In this document: one piece after another, positions 28,144 to 38,493 of the stretch
Layout: each line of letters opens with the position of its first letter
Numbering within the stretch: position 1 is the first letter of the stretch
Source of the DNA: Neiella marina
GTDB taxonomy: Bacteria; Pseudomonadota; Gammaproteobacteria; Enterobacterales; Neiellaceae
Direction of reading: 5' to 3'
NCBI RefSeq assembly: GCF_002165625.1
Contig: NZ_NGNS01000003.1
Span: 124,001-188,000 of the forward strand
DNA length: 64,000 nt
Notes under the pieces: generated by a model
Database searches by the model: none
Seen by the model: the letters and a program-made list of their open reading frames with translations, nothing else
What the model was told of the DNA's origin: nothing
Program-made: the position numbers and the translations under genes

Positions 28144-30033
28144 CTAGTCGAGAAATTCCTCAATGCGGGATTTTAACCCCGAAAAGCGCACAATTCGTTG
28201 TGCCAATGCATGCCGCCAAACCTCTTGGTTGGCACAAATGGTTAGCCGTTTTTTGGCCCGAGTGATCCCCGTATATAGTAGCTCCGGGCTTAACAGTTGG
28301 TGACGCTGTTGCGGTAGCAAAACCGCCACATGGCCAAATTCTGACCCTTGGGTTTTATGGATGGTCATGGCGTAAACCGGCTCAACTGGCGGTAAGCGCG
28401 ATAAACTGACGCGTCGGAAGCCGAGTTGACCATCGCTTTGTTCGTCAAACCAAGCCATTAAACGACCTTGCTCATCGGGCCATATCAATCCCACATCACC
28501 ATTGAACAACTCGATGCCGTAGTCATTCTCGGTCACCATAATGGCTTTACCGCGATAGTTAAGACCCGGCTTGATTTGTCGATCGGATGGCATATTGGCC
28601 TGATTCAAGTGTTGCGCTAAAAGTTGTTCAATGCGTTGATTGAGTTGCTCGACGCCACGTTCACCAACACGGGTAGCAACCAATAGCCGAAATGATGCAA
28701 GCGCGGCAAAAGCGTCGGTCAACGACCGAGCATTGAAAATGGCGCTGTATTGGCTGATCACCGCTTGGCGCAACCACGTTTGCCAATCATCATCAGCGAC
28801 GAGCTGCACTTGATTATCAAAAGCCAGCTGCTGCTGTTGGTCATTCGTTGGTTGGCTGCGCGCTAACAGTTGCCAGCTCTGATTGCCTTGACACTGAATC
28901 ACCAACTGGGCGATCTGACCGATGTCACCAGCAAAACGATGGCTCTTTTGCAGCATGGTTTGGTAATCGAACATGGTGTCATCAGCCACCGGAACTTCTT
29001 GCTTGCTGATGGCTGCGATTAGCCGCGCCGATGATGACAAGTAACCTGAGTTTTGACGGCAAGTGATATCGGCCAGCACACAGCCGGCATCTACTGAAGG
29101 CAGCTGATCGACGTCGCCCAGTAAAACCAGTTTAGCGTTGCTCGGCAACGCATCGAGTAAACGCGCCATCATCGCGGTATCAACCATTGATACCTCGTCA
29201 ACCAATAAGATATCGCATGGTAACTGATGTTCCGCATGGTACTTGAGGCCTACTCGATCAGGGCGATATCCCAGTAGCCGATGTAAGGTAGCAGCCTGCT
29301 GCGGTATAGCCGCCAGCAAATCACCACTTAGGCCCTGCTCGATTAACTGTGATTTGGCCGCCGCGATTGACTCACTCAATCGTTGCGCAGCCTTGCCAGT
29401 TGGAGCGGTCATCAAGATTCGGACCGGGCTCGGCTCGGCGATAATCAGAGCGGCTAACAAACGTGTCACAGTATAGGTTTTACCGGTACCAGGGCCACCT
29501 GAAATAACGCTTAAGGGGCGGCCCAAGGCATTAGCCACCGCAACTTGTTGCCAATCAATATCATCGCCTTTGGTCGCTCCGAACAGGGCCTGCCAATGGT
29601 CGCTTAGCCGCCGTTGTGACTCAGCCGATACCTGCTGCCTCGATGCTCGATTCGCTAACTGCTTTGCGATATTAATTTCACACTGCCACAACCGTTGCAG
29701 GTAGATGTGCTGGCCGCTGATCACAATAGGCACACCTTGATGAAGTTTGTCAGCCAGCGCCCGTAACGATGCCTGCAACGAATCGATAGCAGGAAAGCTA
29801 AAGCCCGACTCATCTTGCTCTGGATGTTGCCAAAGAGTTTGTGTTGCCAGCCAGTCGACATCAAGGCAATTATGGCCCTGCCGCTGCGACCAGCAGGTTG
29901 CTAGCAATAAGTGAAACGTCAGCTCATCAAGGTGGCCACCCAGTTGTGTTTGCCATTGCTGAACAAGGAAATAATCAATCGCTTCGATCCCTGCTAACCG
30001 CTGCTGACAGCTGTTCGAGTTGGCGTAGCTCAT
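28144..30033 (-). CDS. recD: Exodeoxyribonuclease V subunit alpha, RecD
   Basis: 5'-3' superfamily 1B helicase subunit of RecBCD for double-strand break repair. 629 residues (E. coli 608). Walker A GGPGTGKTYTVTRLL is near residue 180; motif II is in DILLVDEVSMVD; the C-terminal YAMTIHKTQGSEF and LLYTGITRAKK motifs are intact. The start overlaps the recB stop by 4 bp. Confidence 0.95.
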   Translation of the reverse strand: MSYANSNSCQQRLAGIEAIDYFLVQQWQTQLGGHLDELTFHLLLATCWSQRQGHNCLDVDWLATQTLWQHPEQDESGFSFPAIDSLQASLRALADKLHQGVPIVISGQHIYLQRLWQCEINIAKQLANRASRQQVSAESQRRLSDHWQALFGATKGDDIDWQQVAVANALGRPLSVISGGPGTGKTYTVTRLLAALIIAEPSPVRILMTAPTGKAAQRLSESIAAAKSQLIEQGLSGDLLAAIPQQAATLHRLLGYRPDRVGLKYHAEHQLPCDILLVDEVSMVDTAMMARLLDALPSNAKLVLLGDVDQLPSVDAGCVLADITCRQNSGYLSSSARLIAAISKQEVPVADDTMFDYQTMLQKSHRFAGDIGQIAQLVIQCQGNQSWQLLARSQPTNDQQQQLAFDNQVQLVADDDWQTWLRQAVISQYSAIFNARSLTDAFAALASFRLLVATRVGERGVEQLNQRIEQLLAQHLNQANMPSDRQIKPGLNYRGKAIMVTENDYGIELFNGDVGLIWPDEQGRLMAWFDEQSDGQLGFRRVSLSRLPPVEPVYAMTIHKTQGSEFGHVAVLLPQQRHQLLSPELLYTGITRAKKRLTICANQEVWRHALAQRIVRFSGLKSRIEEFLD

Positions 30034-33000
30034 TTTATCACCGCCTGAGTATTGGCAAACAATTGGTCTAATTGCAGTATCAAATCAATGTCGAGTTGCC
30101 GGTGATAAATACCTGGATGAGGTGTATCGGCTTGTTTAGGCTGATCGGTCATGCCACGCAAATACAAGTAATAAACCCCTCCTAGATGCTCTCTCGGCGA
30201 GTAATCCGGCAATCGTACTTGTAAGTATCGGTGCAGCGCCAAACTATAGAGCAGGTATTGTAAATCGTAGTAATGGGCCTGGTTGTTACTGTTCAGCTGC
30301 TGCCAGCCATAATCAGCGAAGTCATTACCCATGTGTGTGCTTTTGTAGTCCGCGACATAAAAGCGGCCCTGATGCTCAAAAATCAAATCGATAAAGCCGT
30401 GCATCATACCCGATAGCTGCTCATCGCCGGGTAACACAACGAGTTGATGCTGACCTCGATGTTGCGCCAGAATCGCAGCCAGCTGGCGTTTGTGCAAGTT
30501 GGCAATGGGAAAGTAAAATTCGCTTTCGCGGAGCGTGGCCGACCAATTAAGGTGAGAGAGACGAAAGCACGACTGATTGTCGTACAGATCTGGCATCGGA
30601 GCATCAAGCACTGCTTGTAACCAATCAACTAGCGGCGCATGTTGGTCCTCTTGCAGGTGACCAAAACGCTGAGCCGGCCCGGCTATCGCGTTTGGCCATT
30701 GGGGATCAGTAAAATCAAGGTGTTCCAAAATGTCATGCAGCAAGTTACCCGCAGCAGCGCCCTTCTTTAAGGTAAAACGCAACTCAATTGGTGCAGCTGG
30801 CTCTGGTTGATTGAGCTCGATACCTTGCTGATCACCATGCTCCTTGTGATCCAGCCGTACCTGATGGGCATGGCGAGTAATTGCCGAAAATGACGTCAGA
30901 CGCCAATCGTCGGCAATGGCGCGATTAAAACTAGCTGCTTTGAGGTCCGTGGCAAGCTCTGTTCGCTCGGCGGGGCCAGCAAAGTCAAAATCATCACTTG
31001 CCGCTATCAAGCCACTGCTGTTGCCATCTACCGTCGTGATAGCCGCAATCTCATTCGACCAATCTGCCTTTTTAGCCATTGCCATAGCGCGGCCTAACGC
31101 CGATTGGTGACCATCGCGAAATGGCGCAACTCCGAGGTAGCAGCGGTGCTCGGCACGAGTAATAGCGACATACAGCAAGCGCATGGCTTCAGCGTGCCCC
31201 TCATGGCGGACTTGCTGCAGGGCGACATCAGATTGGCCTAACTGACACACCGAGCGACTCGAAGCAGGATCCTGATAGCGGTAGACTTCGATGTAGCGAC
31301 TACCAAATTTAGCCGGATCTTGATACTTAGCAGCAAATGGCACAAACACCACTGGGTATTCCAGGCCCTTTGAACCATGCTGAGTGACAATCCGAATTAA
31401 GGCGTTGTCACTCTCTAGACGCAGCAGGTAATCATCATCGGCACTTTCGAGTACCAGTTGGCGCTGTAACCAATTGAGCAGCTGTTGCGGCTGCTTATAC
31501 TCACGAGCACGCTGTTGCAGAATTTCCGCTAAGTGCAGCATGTTGGTGGTTGCCCGCTCGTGACGAGCGTTCGGCGGTTGATAGTGCTGCTGAAGCAATC
31601 GCAGCATCAACGCCATGATGCCTTTTTGCTGCCAGATTTGCCGCAGCTCAAACACCAAAGCCCGAGCTTGTTCAAATTCAGCTTCAAATTCAGCTTGTTG
31701 GAAATCAACCAACGCTTGGCCATCGAATGCTAACAGCGGCGACGCCAATGCTCGAATCAACTGACGATTGTTCTGACAGTACCAAATGCCCTGTAGTGCG
31801 TGATTGAGTTCCGCTGCTTCTGGGCTGTCAAACAACTTTTGTCGATTACTGACGAACACCGCATCAAGGCCAACATCTGCGAGTGCTTCGCGGACAAATG
31901 TCGCTTCTCGCCCGGAACGCACCAATAGCGCAATATCTTGTGGCTGCAGAGGCAGCTCTCCCAATTTGGCTTGGACCAGCAAACGCTTTGCCTCGGTTGC
32001 ACACCATTTGGCTAACCCCAGTTGTAATCCATCGGCGCCAGCGGCCGGGGCTTGATCTTCGGCAAGCCAAACAAACTGCATTGCTTCGCTACGGTTAGGG
32101 TCGAACAATGGACGTTTCACCGCAGCGGCATGGGGCGTTGAGTTTATCTGCTCATAACGAATACCAAATCCGAACACATCGGTTGCATCAGACGTTAAAT
32201 CAGCTCCCCAAAAAAGTCGGTTGTAACTGTTCACCATGCCGCTAACCGAGCGCCAATTTGTATCCATATGCCAGCGGTAGTTTGCTGCTCTACGCGCTTC
32301 CAAATAGGTAAAAATATCACCGCCGCGAAAGCCATAAATAGCTTGTTTTGGATCGCCGATCATCAGCAGCAGCGCATCGCTTCGTTGCGTCGGGTAAAGG
32401 ACATCGAAAATCCGATACTGAGCGGCATCGGTGTCCTGAAATTCATCGACTAAAGCGACGGGGTATTGTTGCTGCAGCTGTTGACTCAAGGCCCCGCTGG
32501 GGGCGGCTATTAGGTTCTGATGCAAGCGCTGAATCAGGTCATCATAGTCGAGCAGTGCCAAGCGTTTTTTGCTGGCAGCAATGGCCTGGCGAATGCCTTT
32601 GATGCCTGCTATGACCAACTCATAGGTACACGCTTGTTGCTGTTTTTTCAGGTCACTGGTTAGCGCCTTGGCTGCAGCAGTAAGCTGTTTTAACTGCTGC
32701 AATATCGGCTTAACCGCTGTGCCTTTGGCACGATATTTATTGAAAGTAGCGAAGGTAGTAGCCAGCTTAACTGGGTAATGCTCAACATCGCCAGCGATGC
32801 CGGTTAACAGCTGCGACCAACAGGCAATCAAGTCGCTATGCTGCTCAAGTAAATCAGCCAAAAGTTGTTCTTGGTGCTGTTTTAGCAGTGTCACCACACT
32901 CGCTTGCTGTTGCTCAAACTCCGCTTTGAGCAAAGCCAAGGAACCACCATCAACATAGGCGGCCAAGCCATTGACTAGTTCATGTTCACCGTTCAGTTCG

Positions 33001-33593
33001 CGGCCAAACGCCTGAATAAATGATTCCGGCTGATGCCAACCTTGCCCCGCCAAGAATGCATAGTCACCGTCACTGCGGCTAACTTGCCGCAACCAATCTT
33101 GCACCGCTTGCAGCTGTAACTGACTGACATCCGCTTCCATGGTGACTTCAAACGGTAAGGCACTTTCGAATGCTTGTTGTGACAGTACGCGATTGCAAAA
33201 ACCATGAATGGTATAAATGGCGGCTTCATCCATTTCAAGCAGTGCAGCTTGCAACAACGAGCGCACCTTATCACCATCACAACGCTGTTCTAATTCAGCA
33301 AAAAATGGATCGTTGACACCAAGTTGCCCCCATTGACCCAGCGTTGCCCTTAAGGTTTCGGCAATACGGCCACGCAACTCTTCTGTTGCGGCACGGGTAA
33401 ACGTCATCACCAGAATTTGCTGAACTGACAATTCACGCTCAAGTAGCAAGCGCAAATAAAGTCGAGTGATATTGTAGGTCTTTCCGGTGCCAGCGCTGGC
33501 TTCAATTAAATGACGACCAAATAGTGGCAGGTGCTGTGAGACCAATGGCGCCGATTCGGCTAGCTCTGCTTGGCGTTGCTCTGAGTCGTTCAT
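30030..33593 (-). CDS. recB: Exodeoxyribonuclease V subunit beta, RecB
   Basis: 3'-5' helicase and nuclease subunit. 1187 residues (E. coli 1180). UvrD-type Walker A EASAGTGKTYNITR near residue 35, VALVDEFQDTD, and the helicase C-terminal motif GSKGLEYPVVFVP. The nuclease domain is intact with GFIDLIFE and YVADYKS near the end. Overlaps recC by 4 bp and recD by 4 bp, so the three subunits are translationally coupled. There is no ptrA between recC and recB, unlike E. coli. Confidence 0.96.
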   Translation of the reverse strand: MNDSEQRQAELAESAPLVSQHLPLFGRHLIEASAGTGKTYNITRLYLRLLLERELSVQQILVMTFTRAATEELRGRIAETLRATLGQWGQLGVNDPFFAELEQRCDGDKVRSLLQAALLEMDEAAIYTIHGFCNRVLSQQAFESALPFEVTMEADVSQLQLQAVQDWLRQVSRSDGDYAFLAGQGWHQPESFIQAFGRELNGEHELVNGLAAYVDGGSLALLKAEFEQQQASVVTLLKQHQEQLLADLLEQHSDLIACWSQLLTGIAGDVEHYPVKLATTFATFNKYRAKGTAVKPILQQLKQLTAAAKALTSDLKKQQQACTYELVIAGIKGIRQAIAASKKRLALLDYDDLIQRLHQNLIAAPSGALSQQLQQQYPVALVDEFQDTDAAQYRIFDVLYPTQRSDALLLMIGDPKQAIYGFRGGDIFTYLEARRAANYRWHMDTNWRSVSGMVNSYNRLFWGADLTSDATDVFGFGIRYEQINSTPHAAAVKRPLFDPNRSEAMQFVWLAEDQAPAAGADGLQLGLAKWCATEAKRLLVQAKLGELPLQPQDIALLVRSGREATFVREALADVGLDAVFVSNRQKLFDSPEAAELNHALQGIWYCQNNRQLIRALASPLLAFDGQALVDFQQAEFEAEFEQARALVFELRQIWQQKGIMALMLRLLQQHYQPPNARHERATTNMLHLAEILQQRAREYKQPQQLLNWLQRQLVLESADDDYLLRLESDNALIRIVTQHGSKGLEYPVVFVPFAAKYQDPAKFGSRYIEVYRYQDPASSRSVCQLGQSDVALQQVRHEGHAEAMRLLYVAITRAEHRCYLGVAPFRDGHQSALGRAMAMAKKADWSNEIAAITTVDGNSSGLIAASDDFDFAGPAERTELATDLKAASFNRAIADDWRLTSFSAITRHAHQVRLDHKEHGDQQGIELNQPEPAAPIELRFTLKKGAAAGNLLHDILEHLDFTDPQWPNAIAGPAQRFGHLQEDQHAPLVDWLQAVLDAPMPDLYDNQSCFRLSHLNWSATLRESEFYFPIANLHKRQLAAILAQHRGQHQLVVLPGDEQLSGMMHGFIDLIFEHQGRFYVADYKSTHMGNDFADYGWQQLNSNNQAHYYDLQYLLYSLALHRYLQVRLPDYSPREHLGGVYYLYLRGMTDQPKQADTPHPGIYHRQLDIDLILQLDQLFANTQAVIK

Positions 33594-36500
33594 AACGACG
33601 CTCCTTGGCCGCCAAGTAAAGCCTGATACATTGGCTGATAAATGGTTTCCATCAGAGCCAATACCTCGCGAGAAGGCACCGGGTAATGATGTTCATGCTG
33701 ATAAAACCATTGAAAATATGGGTCTTGATCAAGTCCAGGTAGTGGCGCAAATGGTTTTGATTCAACGCAATCTCGCCACGCTTTGCTGACACTGCCATCG
33801 GCCAGTTTGTCGTCCAGTGGCTGGAGTGGTTGCGATTGCCATATACCTTGTGCCAGCCGACAAAACAGCGGTAATGGCTGACTCAGCACTTGTGCTCTTG
33901 CCTCCAATAACTGGTGTAGCAGCTGCGCCGCTTGTTCAGGCGCTATTGCTGCTGGTATTTGGTGGCAAATCACCTGATCCGTTTTTGAATCAAGATATAA
34001 ACCAACACTGCGAAGCGGCTGTGTGGCAACAGATGAGGCCAGTAAATGATGAATCCACAGTTTCACCAGTTGGCCTGCACTATCGCTGCCTGGGTGATAG
34101 CAGATGATGCCCTGCTGTTGCTGTTGCCAATGCAAATCGGCGCTGATCTCAATATCACCTAGCCGAACAGAGTACTGGGCTAGCGGTGCCATTCCAATGT
34201 CAGTTATGGCTGCGGCTAAATGACAAGCACGATCACTCCATTGGTCAAGCTCGCGATCAATCAGCGGTGTGTTGGGCAGTTGGCCGGAACCACGAAGGGC
34301 CTGCTTTACCGCCGAAACGGACTGTTCTGCCAACTGTGCTTGTAGCAAACGCTGGGTAGCATCAAAGCGCATCAAGGCATCAACGGCAAACGGCTCTGAA
34401 TCAGACAACGGCCGTTGCTCGATGTCTAGATACAGTTGCAGTCGCTGACGTGCCAAATAGCGCAACGGGTGAATCAAACATTGAATCAAATCTGTTGCAG
34501 TCACCGGCTCTGCCGGCTGCCTTTCAGTGTCAATAACAAGTTGACGTTGCTTTGGCTCAATGTGTTGTGCAAGCCGCATCCACCCGGCCTCAAAACTGCC
34601 AGTTTGATGCGCCGCGGGCTGATACAAACGCGCGCTAAATGGATGCAAAGGCTGTTGCTTGACATCACGTTCAAACTGCCAGCCATAACCATATGTCAGG
34701 TAATCCATTAACTCGGCCAATACCAAACTCGGTTGGCGTTCGTTGTTATCTTTCGAATCACGCCCTTGATAACTCAAAATCAAGTGTTGTCGCGCCGAGA
34801 TCAAAGCTTCCAGAAACAAGTAACGATCATCGCCACGGCGTGATCGATCGCCCTGCCTGCGTCCATGACGCGCCATCAAATCGAAGCTTAGCGGATTACT
34901 CTGACGCGGGAATACGCCATCATTGAGACCTAAGATTGCAATCACTTTAAACGGAATACTGCGCATCGGTACCATCGAACAAAATGTCACTTGTCCAGTC
35001 ATGAAGTGGTTGCCGGTATCCGGCTGGGAAAAGTGATGGCTGAGGTAATGTTGGAACACACTCAGTTCAATATCGCCCTGATAATCGGATTGTTCACAGG
35101 CACCGACAAACTCAGCAAGTACTTGATGAATGTGGTCAATGACGTATTGCTCATCTTCCTGCTCATCAAACAATTCAGTAAGGCTTTGTTCAATAAAGTG
35201 ACGCCATTGTTCAGCGCTACGTGGTTGCTGTAACTGTTTACCAAGCCACTGCAATTGTTCAAGTATTTGCATTAATCGGCCAAGTAACACACCTTGTTGA
35301 CCATCAACTATCGGTAACCACTGAACATCATCGACCATCAAATCCTGCCCCGATGCAAACCCCTGTAGCAAGCGAGTCAGACCCCATTGCCAACTGTAGG
35401 TGCCGAGCTGATAGCTTGCTCCGGCGATTTGTTGTTGGTGCTGTTGATTGAGCCCCCAGTGAATACAGGCCTGCTGCAACCAATACTCAATCGTCTCCAA
35501 CTCACTATCAATCAAGCCAAATCGACGCTGTAGTGATGGCACTCGCAAATACTCAAGGATCTGGTTCACTTCGAAACGGCTATCGGGCAGTTGCAGTATA
35601 TTAAGCAGCGCATTGACCATCGGCTCCGAATCCAACAAAGTTCGGTCTGCAATTGAACACGGCAAACGTGGTGCTTGGCCCACTTCATCGTGCTCCCAAG
35701 GCTTGCGAAATACCGCATCAACATAAGGCGCATAATCTTCAATTCGTGGGCACATCACCAGCACATCACTGGGCACTAGCGCCGGATCGGCATTGAACAA
35801 ATGCAGCAACTGATCATGTAGCGCCTGAATTTCCCGCAAGGCACTGTGGCAGGAATGAAAAACAATGGAATCATCAGTCTCAGCTTGGGCGCGGGGTCGC
35901 TCTCGGGCGTCGGATAGATTGAGGATGTCGCGTTGGACGCAAGCGAGCAGCGAATCGTTCTCTGGAGTGTTATCAACGTCACGCGTTGCGTCGTTAAAAG
36001 CTGCAATTTCTTGTACCCCGAGCTGCTGCAAGCCGTTGAATAGGTCTTTGCCTTGTTGGCCTAAATTGGCCAGCAGCGGGTTACTCTGGCCTGCGTCTAA
36101 CCATTGCTGATACTGCTGTTGTCGAATGGCTTTGGCCTGGCTCTTGTCGGACTGAAGTTCGCCCCAGAAATCGACACAAGGATTAAGGTGAAATAAGTGA
36201 ACGTCAATATGTTGCGCCAACACTTGAAAAAACTGCAACGATTGCGGCGCCATGGCATTAATCGCGAATAAACTAATCTGTTTAGGTAAACGCGCCGCAT
36301 ACGCCTCAAAATTTGACTCTATTTCAGCGATGGCTCGTTGCTGCAACGCAGCCGGATGCTCCGGAGCATCGGCCAATAATGCTTGCCATAAATAGGCCTG
36401 CCACTGTTCATCTGCATCGTCAGCCACAGTTCCTTGTTGCCATTGTTGCAACCAATCACTGCGGTAGATTAAGTATTGCTCGAATAAGTCGGCGACCTTA

Positions 36501-36901
36501 GCGGCTAGCTGATAACGTTTAAGCTGACCTTGGCTACTATCGCTATCCTGCCAGTACTGTAATAGTGGCGCACACTGTGGCGCAGCAATCGTCGCCTCAT
36601 CCGCCAGCAACTGCTCAAGCTTCCAAACCATCACCTCGCGGCGAAACAACGACTGCCGGGGTACTGAATCACCCAATACGATTCGCGCAGTGTCCCAGAT
36701 AAAACGCGATGGCATGGGGAACTCTAGGTTCATTGCAACGCCCTGATGTTGCGCCAATTCCATGTTGAGCCAATGCTGCATCCCCTGACTTTCAACCAGA
36801 ATAACATCGGCGTCTAAGGTGCCACTGCGTCGGTAGCTAAGCACGGCTTGCAATAGTTGCGAGAGAATTTCCAGACGATTGGAGGGGTACAGGGTGAGCA
36901 C
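33590..36901 (-). CDS. recC: Exodeoxyribonuclease V subunit gamma, RecC
   Basis: Chi-recognising, helicase-dead subunit. 1103 residues (E. coli 1122). GTG start at 36901 (GGA six bases upstream) gives VLTLYPSNRLEILSQLL, aligned with the RecC N-terminus. Conserved VESQGMQHWLNMELA, FSMVPMRSIPFKVI-like and GLNDGVFPRQ segments are present. First gene of recCBD. Confidence 0.94.
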   Translation of the reverse strand: MLTLYPSNRLEILSQLLQAVLSYRRSGTLDADVILVESQGMQHWLNMELAQHQGVAMNLEFPMPSRFIWDTARIVLGDSVPRQSLFRREVMVWKLEQLLADEATIAAPQCAPLLQYWQDSDSSQGQLKRYQLAAKVADLFEQYLIYRSDWLQQWQQGTVADDADEQWQAYLWQALLADAPEHPAALQQRAIAEIESNFEAYAARLPKQISLFAINAMAPQSLQFFQVLAQHIDVHLFHLNPCVDFWGELQSDKSQAKAIRQQQYQQWLDAGQSNPLLANLGQQGKDLFNGLQQLGVQEIAAFNDATRDVDNTPENDSLLACVQRDILNLSDARERPRAQAETDDSIVFHSCHSALREIQALHDQLLHLFNADPALVPSDVLVMCPRIEDYAPYVDAVFRKPWEHDEVGQAPRLPCSIADRTLLDSEPMVNALLNILQLPDSRFEVNQILEYLRVPSLQRRFGLIDSELETIEYWLQQACIHWGLNQQHQQQIAGASYQLGTYSWQWGLTRLLQGFASGQDLMVDDVQWLPIVDGQQGVLLGRLMQILEQLQWLGKQLQQPRSAEQWRHFIEQSLTELFDEQEDEQYVIDHIHQVLAEFVGACEQSDYQGDIELSVFQHYLSHHFSQPDTGNHFMTGQVTFCSMVPMRSIPFKVIAILGLNDGVFPRQSNPLSFDLMARHGRRQGDRSRRGDDRYLFLEALISARQHLILSYQGRDSKDNNERQPSLVLAELMDYLTYGYGWQFERDVKQQPLHPFSARLYQPAAHQTGSFEAGWMRLAQHIEPKQRQLVIDTERQPAEPVTATDLIQCLIHPLRYLARQRLQLYLDIEQRPLSDSEPFAVDALMRFDATQRLLQAQLAEQSVSAVKQALRGSGQLPNTPLIDRELDQWSDRACHLAAAITDIGMAPLAQYSVRLGDIEISADLHWQQQQQGIICYHPGSDSAGQLVKLWIHHLLASSVATQPLRSVGLYLDSKTDQVICHQIPAAIAPEQAAQLLHQLLEARAQVLSQPLPLFCRLAQGIWQSQPLQPLDDKLADGSVSKAWRDCVESKPFAPLPGLDQDPYFQWFYQHEHHYPVPSREVLALMETIYQPMYQALLGGQGASL

Positions 36902-37424
36902 TAATATTCCTTGTTCAGGTGCTTAGATGTTTTGCTGCCACCAGAGTACTCAGATTAACGACCAAAAACGAGCACCGGGTAGCAAATATGTATGCACTAA
37001 CGGCATTAACAACAAAGGCGCCAGTTAAGGCTAAAAGGGGGCATTGTTAAAATTCTCTGCTTGGTTTTTAAAACTACAGGGAAAGAATGCTGGACAAAAA
37101 ATTGTAATCTTTTGTTTATTTATCGCACCTCAAGCAAAGACTCTGAATTGTCAGCACAGCAAAAACACATGTTTGCGGCAATTGGCGACATCATGCAATT
37201 TTTTGCTTGCCAATGGCAATCGACTAACAAATCACACTATTTAATCAGGCAGGCGTAAACAGCGACTCTTGCATTTGTAGAGCCAACTATTAATTAATTG
37301 AGACGGAAAAGTTTCACTTTGACTTGTTACAGCAACCTATGTAGAGTTTATCTAATTGTGCTAATATTCCCAGAATATCAACGCGTTAAACCTAGATACT
37401 TCAACAAGTAATTAAGAGCTAGAC
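36902..37424. other. 523-bp intergenic region between recC and the DeoR-type regulator
   Basis: Divergent promoters should lie here. The sequence is AT-rich, particularly over 37260-37420. Short open frames near 37050-37250 overlap each other and lack coding features. I found no repeat or recognisable operator. Confidence 0.5.
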
Positions 37425-38213
37425 ATGCTGGAAAAACATAGGCAACAACTCATCAAGAACATTCTTGACCAGCAACAATTTGCAAGTGTTAAGGATTTGA
37501 CCGAAAAGCTGAACGCTTCTGAAGCCACTATTCGCAGAGACATTAGAAAACTGTCAATGAGTGGCGAGATTAAGAAAATCAGAGGCGGTGCAGAGTCAAT
37601 CAACAAGGACGCCAAAAACAAGCATATCTTAAGCTCTCCTTTCTTCGTTGACAAAGAGAAGAACTCTGAGACCAAGCGTTTGATTGCTCAAAGGGCTGCT
37701 GAGTTATGCCAAGATGGTGACTCCGTCATCATTAATGGTGGTAGCTCAACCTACATGATGGGTGAATTTTTGTCGGGCGTTCATTTGAACATTCTTACCA
37801 ACTCGTTTGTATTGGCGAACTACCTGACCGAAAATACCGACCACCAAATTACGTTACCTGGCGGCGAAATCTACCGCGAGCAAGGTATCATTCTCAGCTC
37901 ATACGAAAAAGATAGTACGGAAAACTATTTTGCTTCGATGATGTTTATGGGTACCCCGGGTATTGGCAAGTTTGGTGTGATGGAATCAGACCCGCTGCTG
38001 ATCCGCTCAGAGCAAAAACTTCACAAGCAGGCAGAAAAGCTAGTCATTCTTGCCGATAGCTCCAAACTCGGCACTCGCAGTAATTTTGTGGTTTGCTCAC
38101 TGGCCGAGGTTGATGTGCTCATCACCGACTCTGGTGCAGATCCAGAGTTGCTCGCTTGTTTCGAAGAGAATGAAATCGAGGTGCTCATCGTAGATAAGGC
38201 CGCTGAGGAATAA
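37425..38213 (+). CDS. DeoR-family transcriptional regulator, UlaR-like
   Basis: 262 residues. The N-terminal DeoR helix-turn-helix is LEKHRQQLIKNILDQ with ASEATIRRDIRKL, followed by a sugar-phosphate-sensing DeoRC domain (SVIINGGSSTYMMGEFL, ILTNSFVLANYL, VILADSSKLGTRS). The middle resembles E. coli UlaR, the L-ascorbate repressor, more than GlpR or DeoR, but no ula genes are present. The convergent neighbour is a DUF3360 permease, the likely target by proximity only. Confidence 0.85.
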   Translation: MLEKHRQQLIKNILDQQQFASVKDLTEKLNASEATIRRDIRKLSMSGEIKKIRGGAESINKDAKNKHILSSPFFVDKEKNSETKRLIAQRAAELCQDGDSVIINGGSSTYMMGEFLSGVHLNILTNSFVLANYLTENTDHQITLPGGEIYREQGIILSSYEKDSTENYFASMMFMGTPGIGKFGVMESDPLLIRSEQKLHKQAEKLVILADSSKLGTRSNFVVCSLAEVDVLITDSGADPELLACFEENEIEVLIVDKAAEE

Positions 38214-38387
38214 TCAACAGCACTTAGCGCCTCAACTAACCGGCCTATATCAACACTGGCTGGTGCACTTACTTTTTTGGCCACTCATATCCGAAACCCA
38301 TTGCGACACAAATTTTAGCCGAAATCGTTAATCGCCATCATCAGCCATTTATTCGATGCAGTGGACAACCGCCAATCTCACTCCGGC

Positions 38388-38418
38388 AAAAAAGCCAGCG
38401 TTGGAGGAACACTGGCTT
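38388..38418 (-). terminator. Intrinsic terminator of the DUF3360 permease gene
   Basis: GCCAGCGTT (38394-38402), loop GGAGG and AACACTGGC (38408-38416) with AA/TT flanks. Six T follow on the minus strand. It lies about 76 bp past the permease stop. Confidence 0.8.
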
Positions 38419-38493
38419 AATCATAAACCGTCAACTTACGTTCGGGCGGTGTTGAGGTGTGAGAGTTCAGTCCATTGAGCCTCTCTGGAACTA

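Noticed and set aside
37044-37258. Two overlapping short frames upstream of the DeoR-type regulator
   Set aside because: They occupy the same bases in different frames, lack ribosome sites and show no family features.
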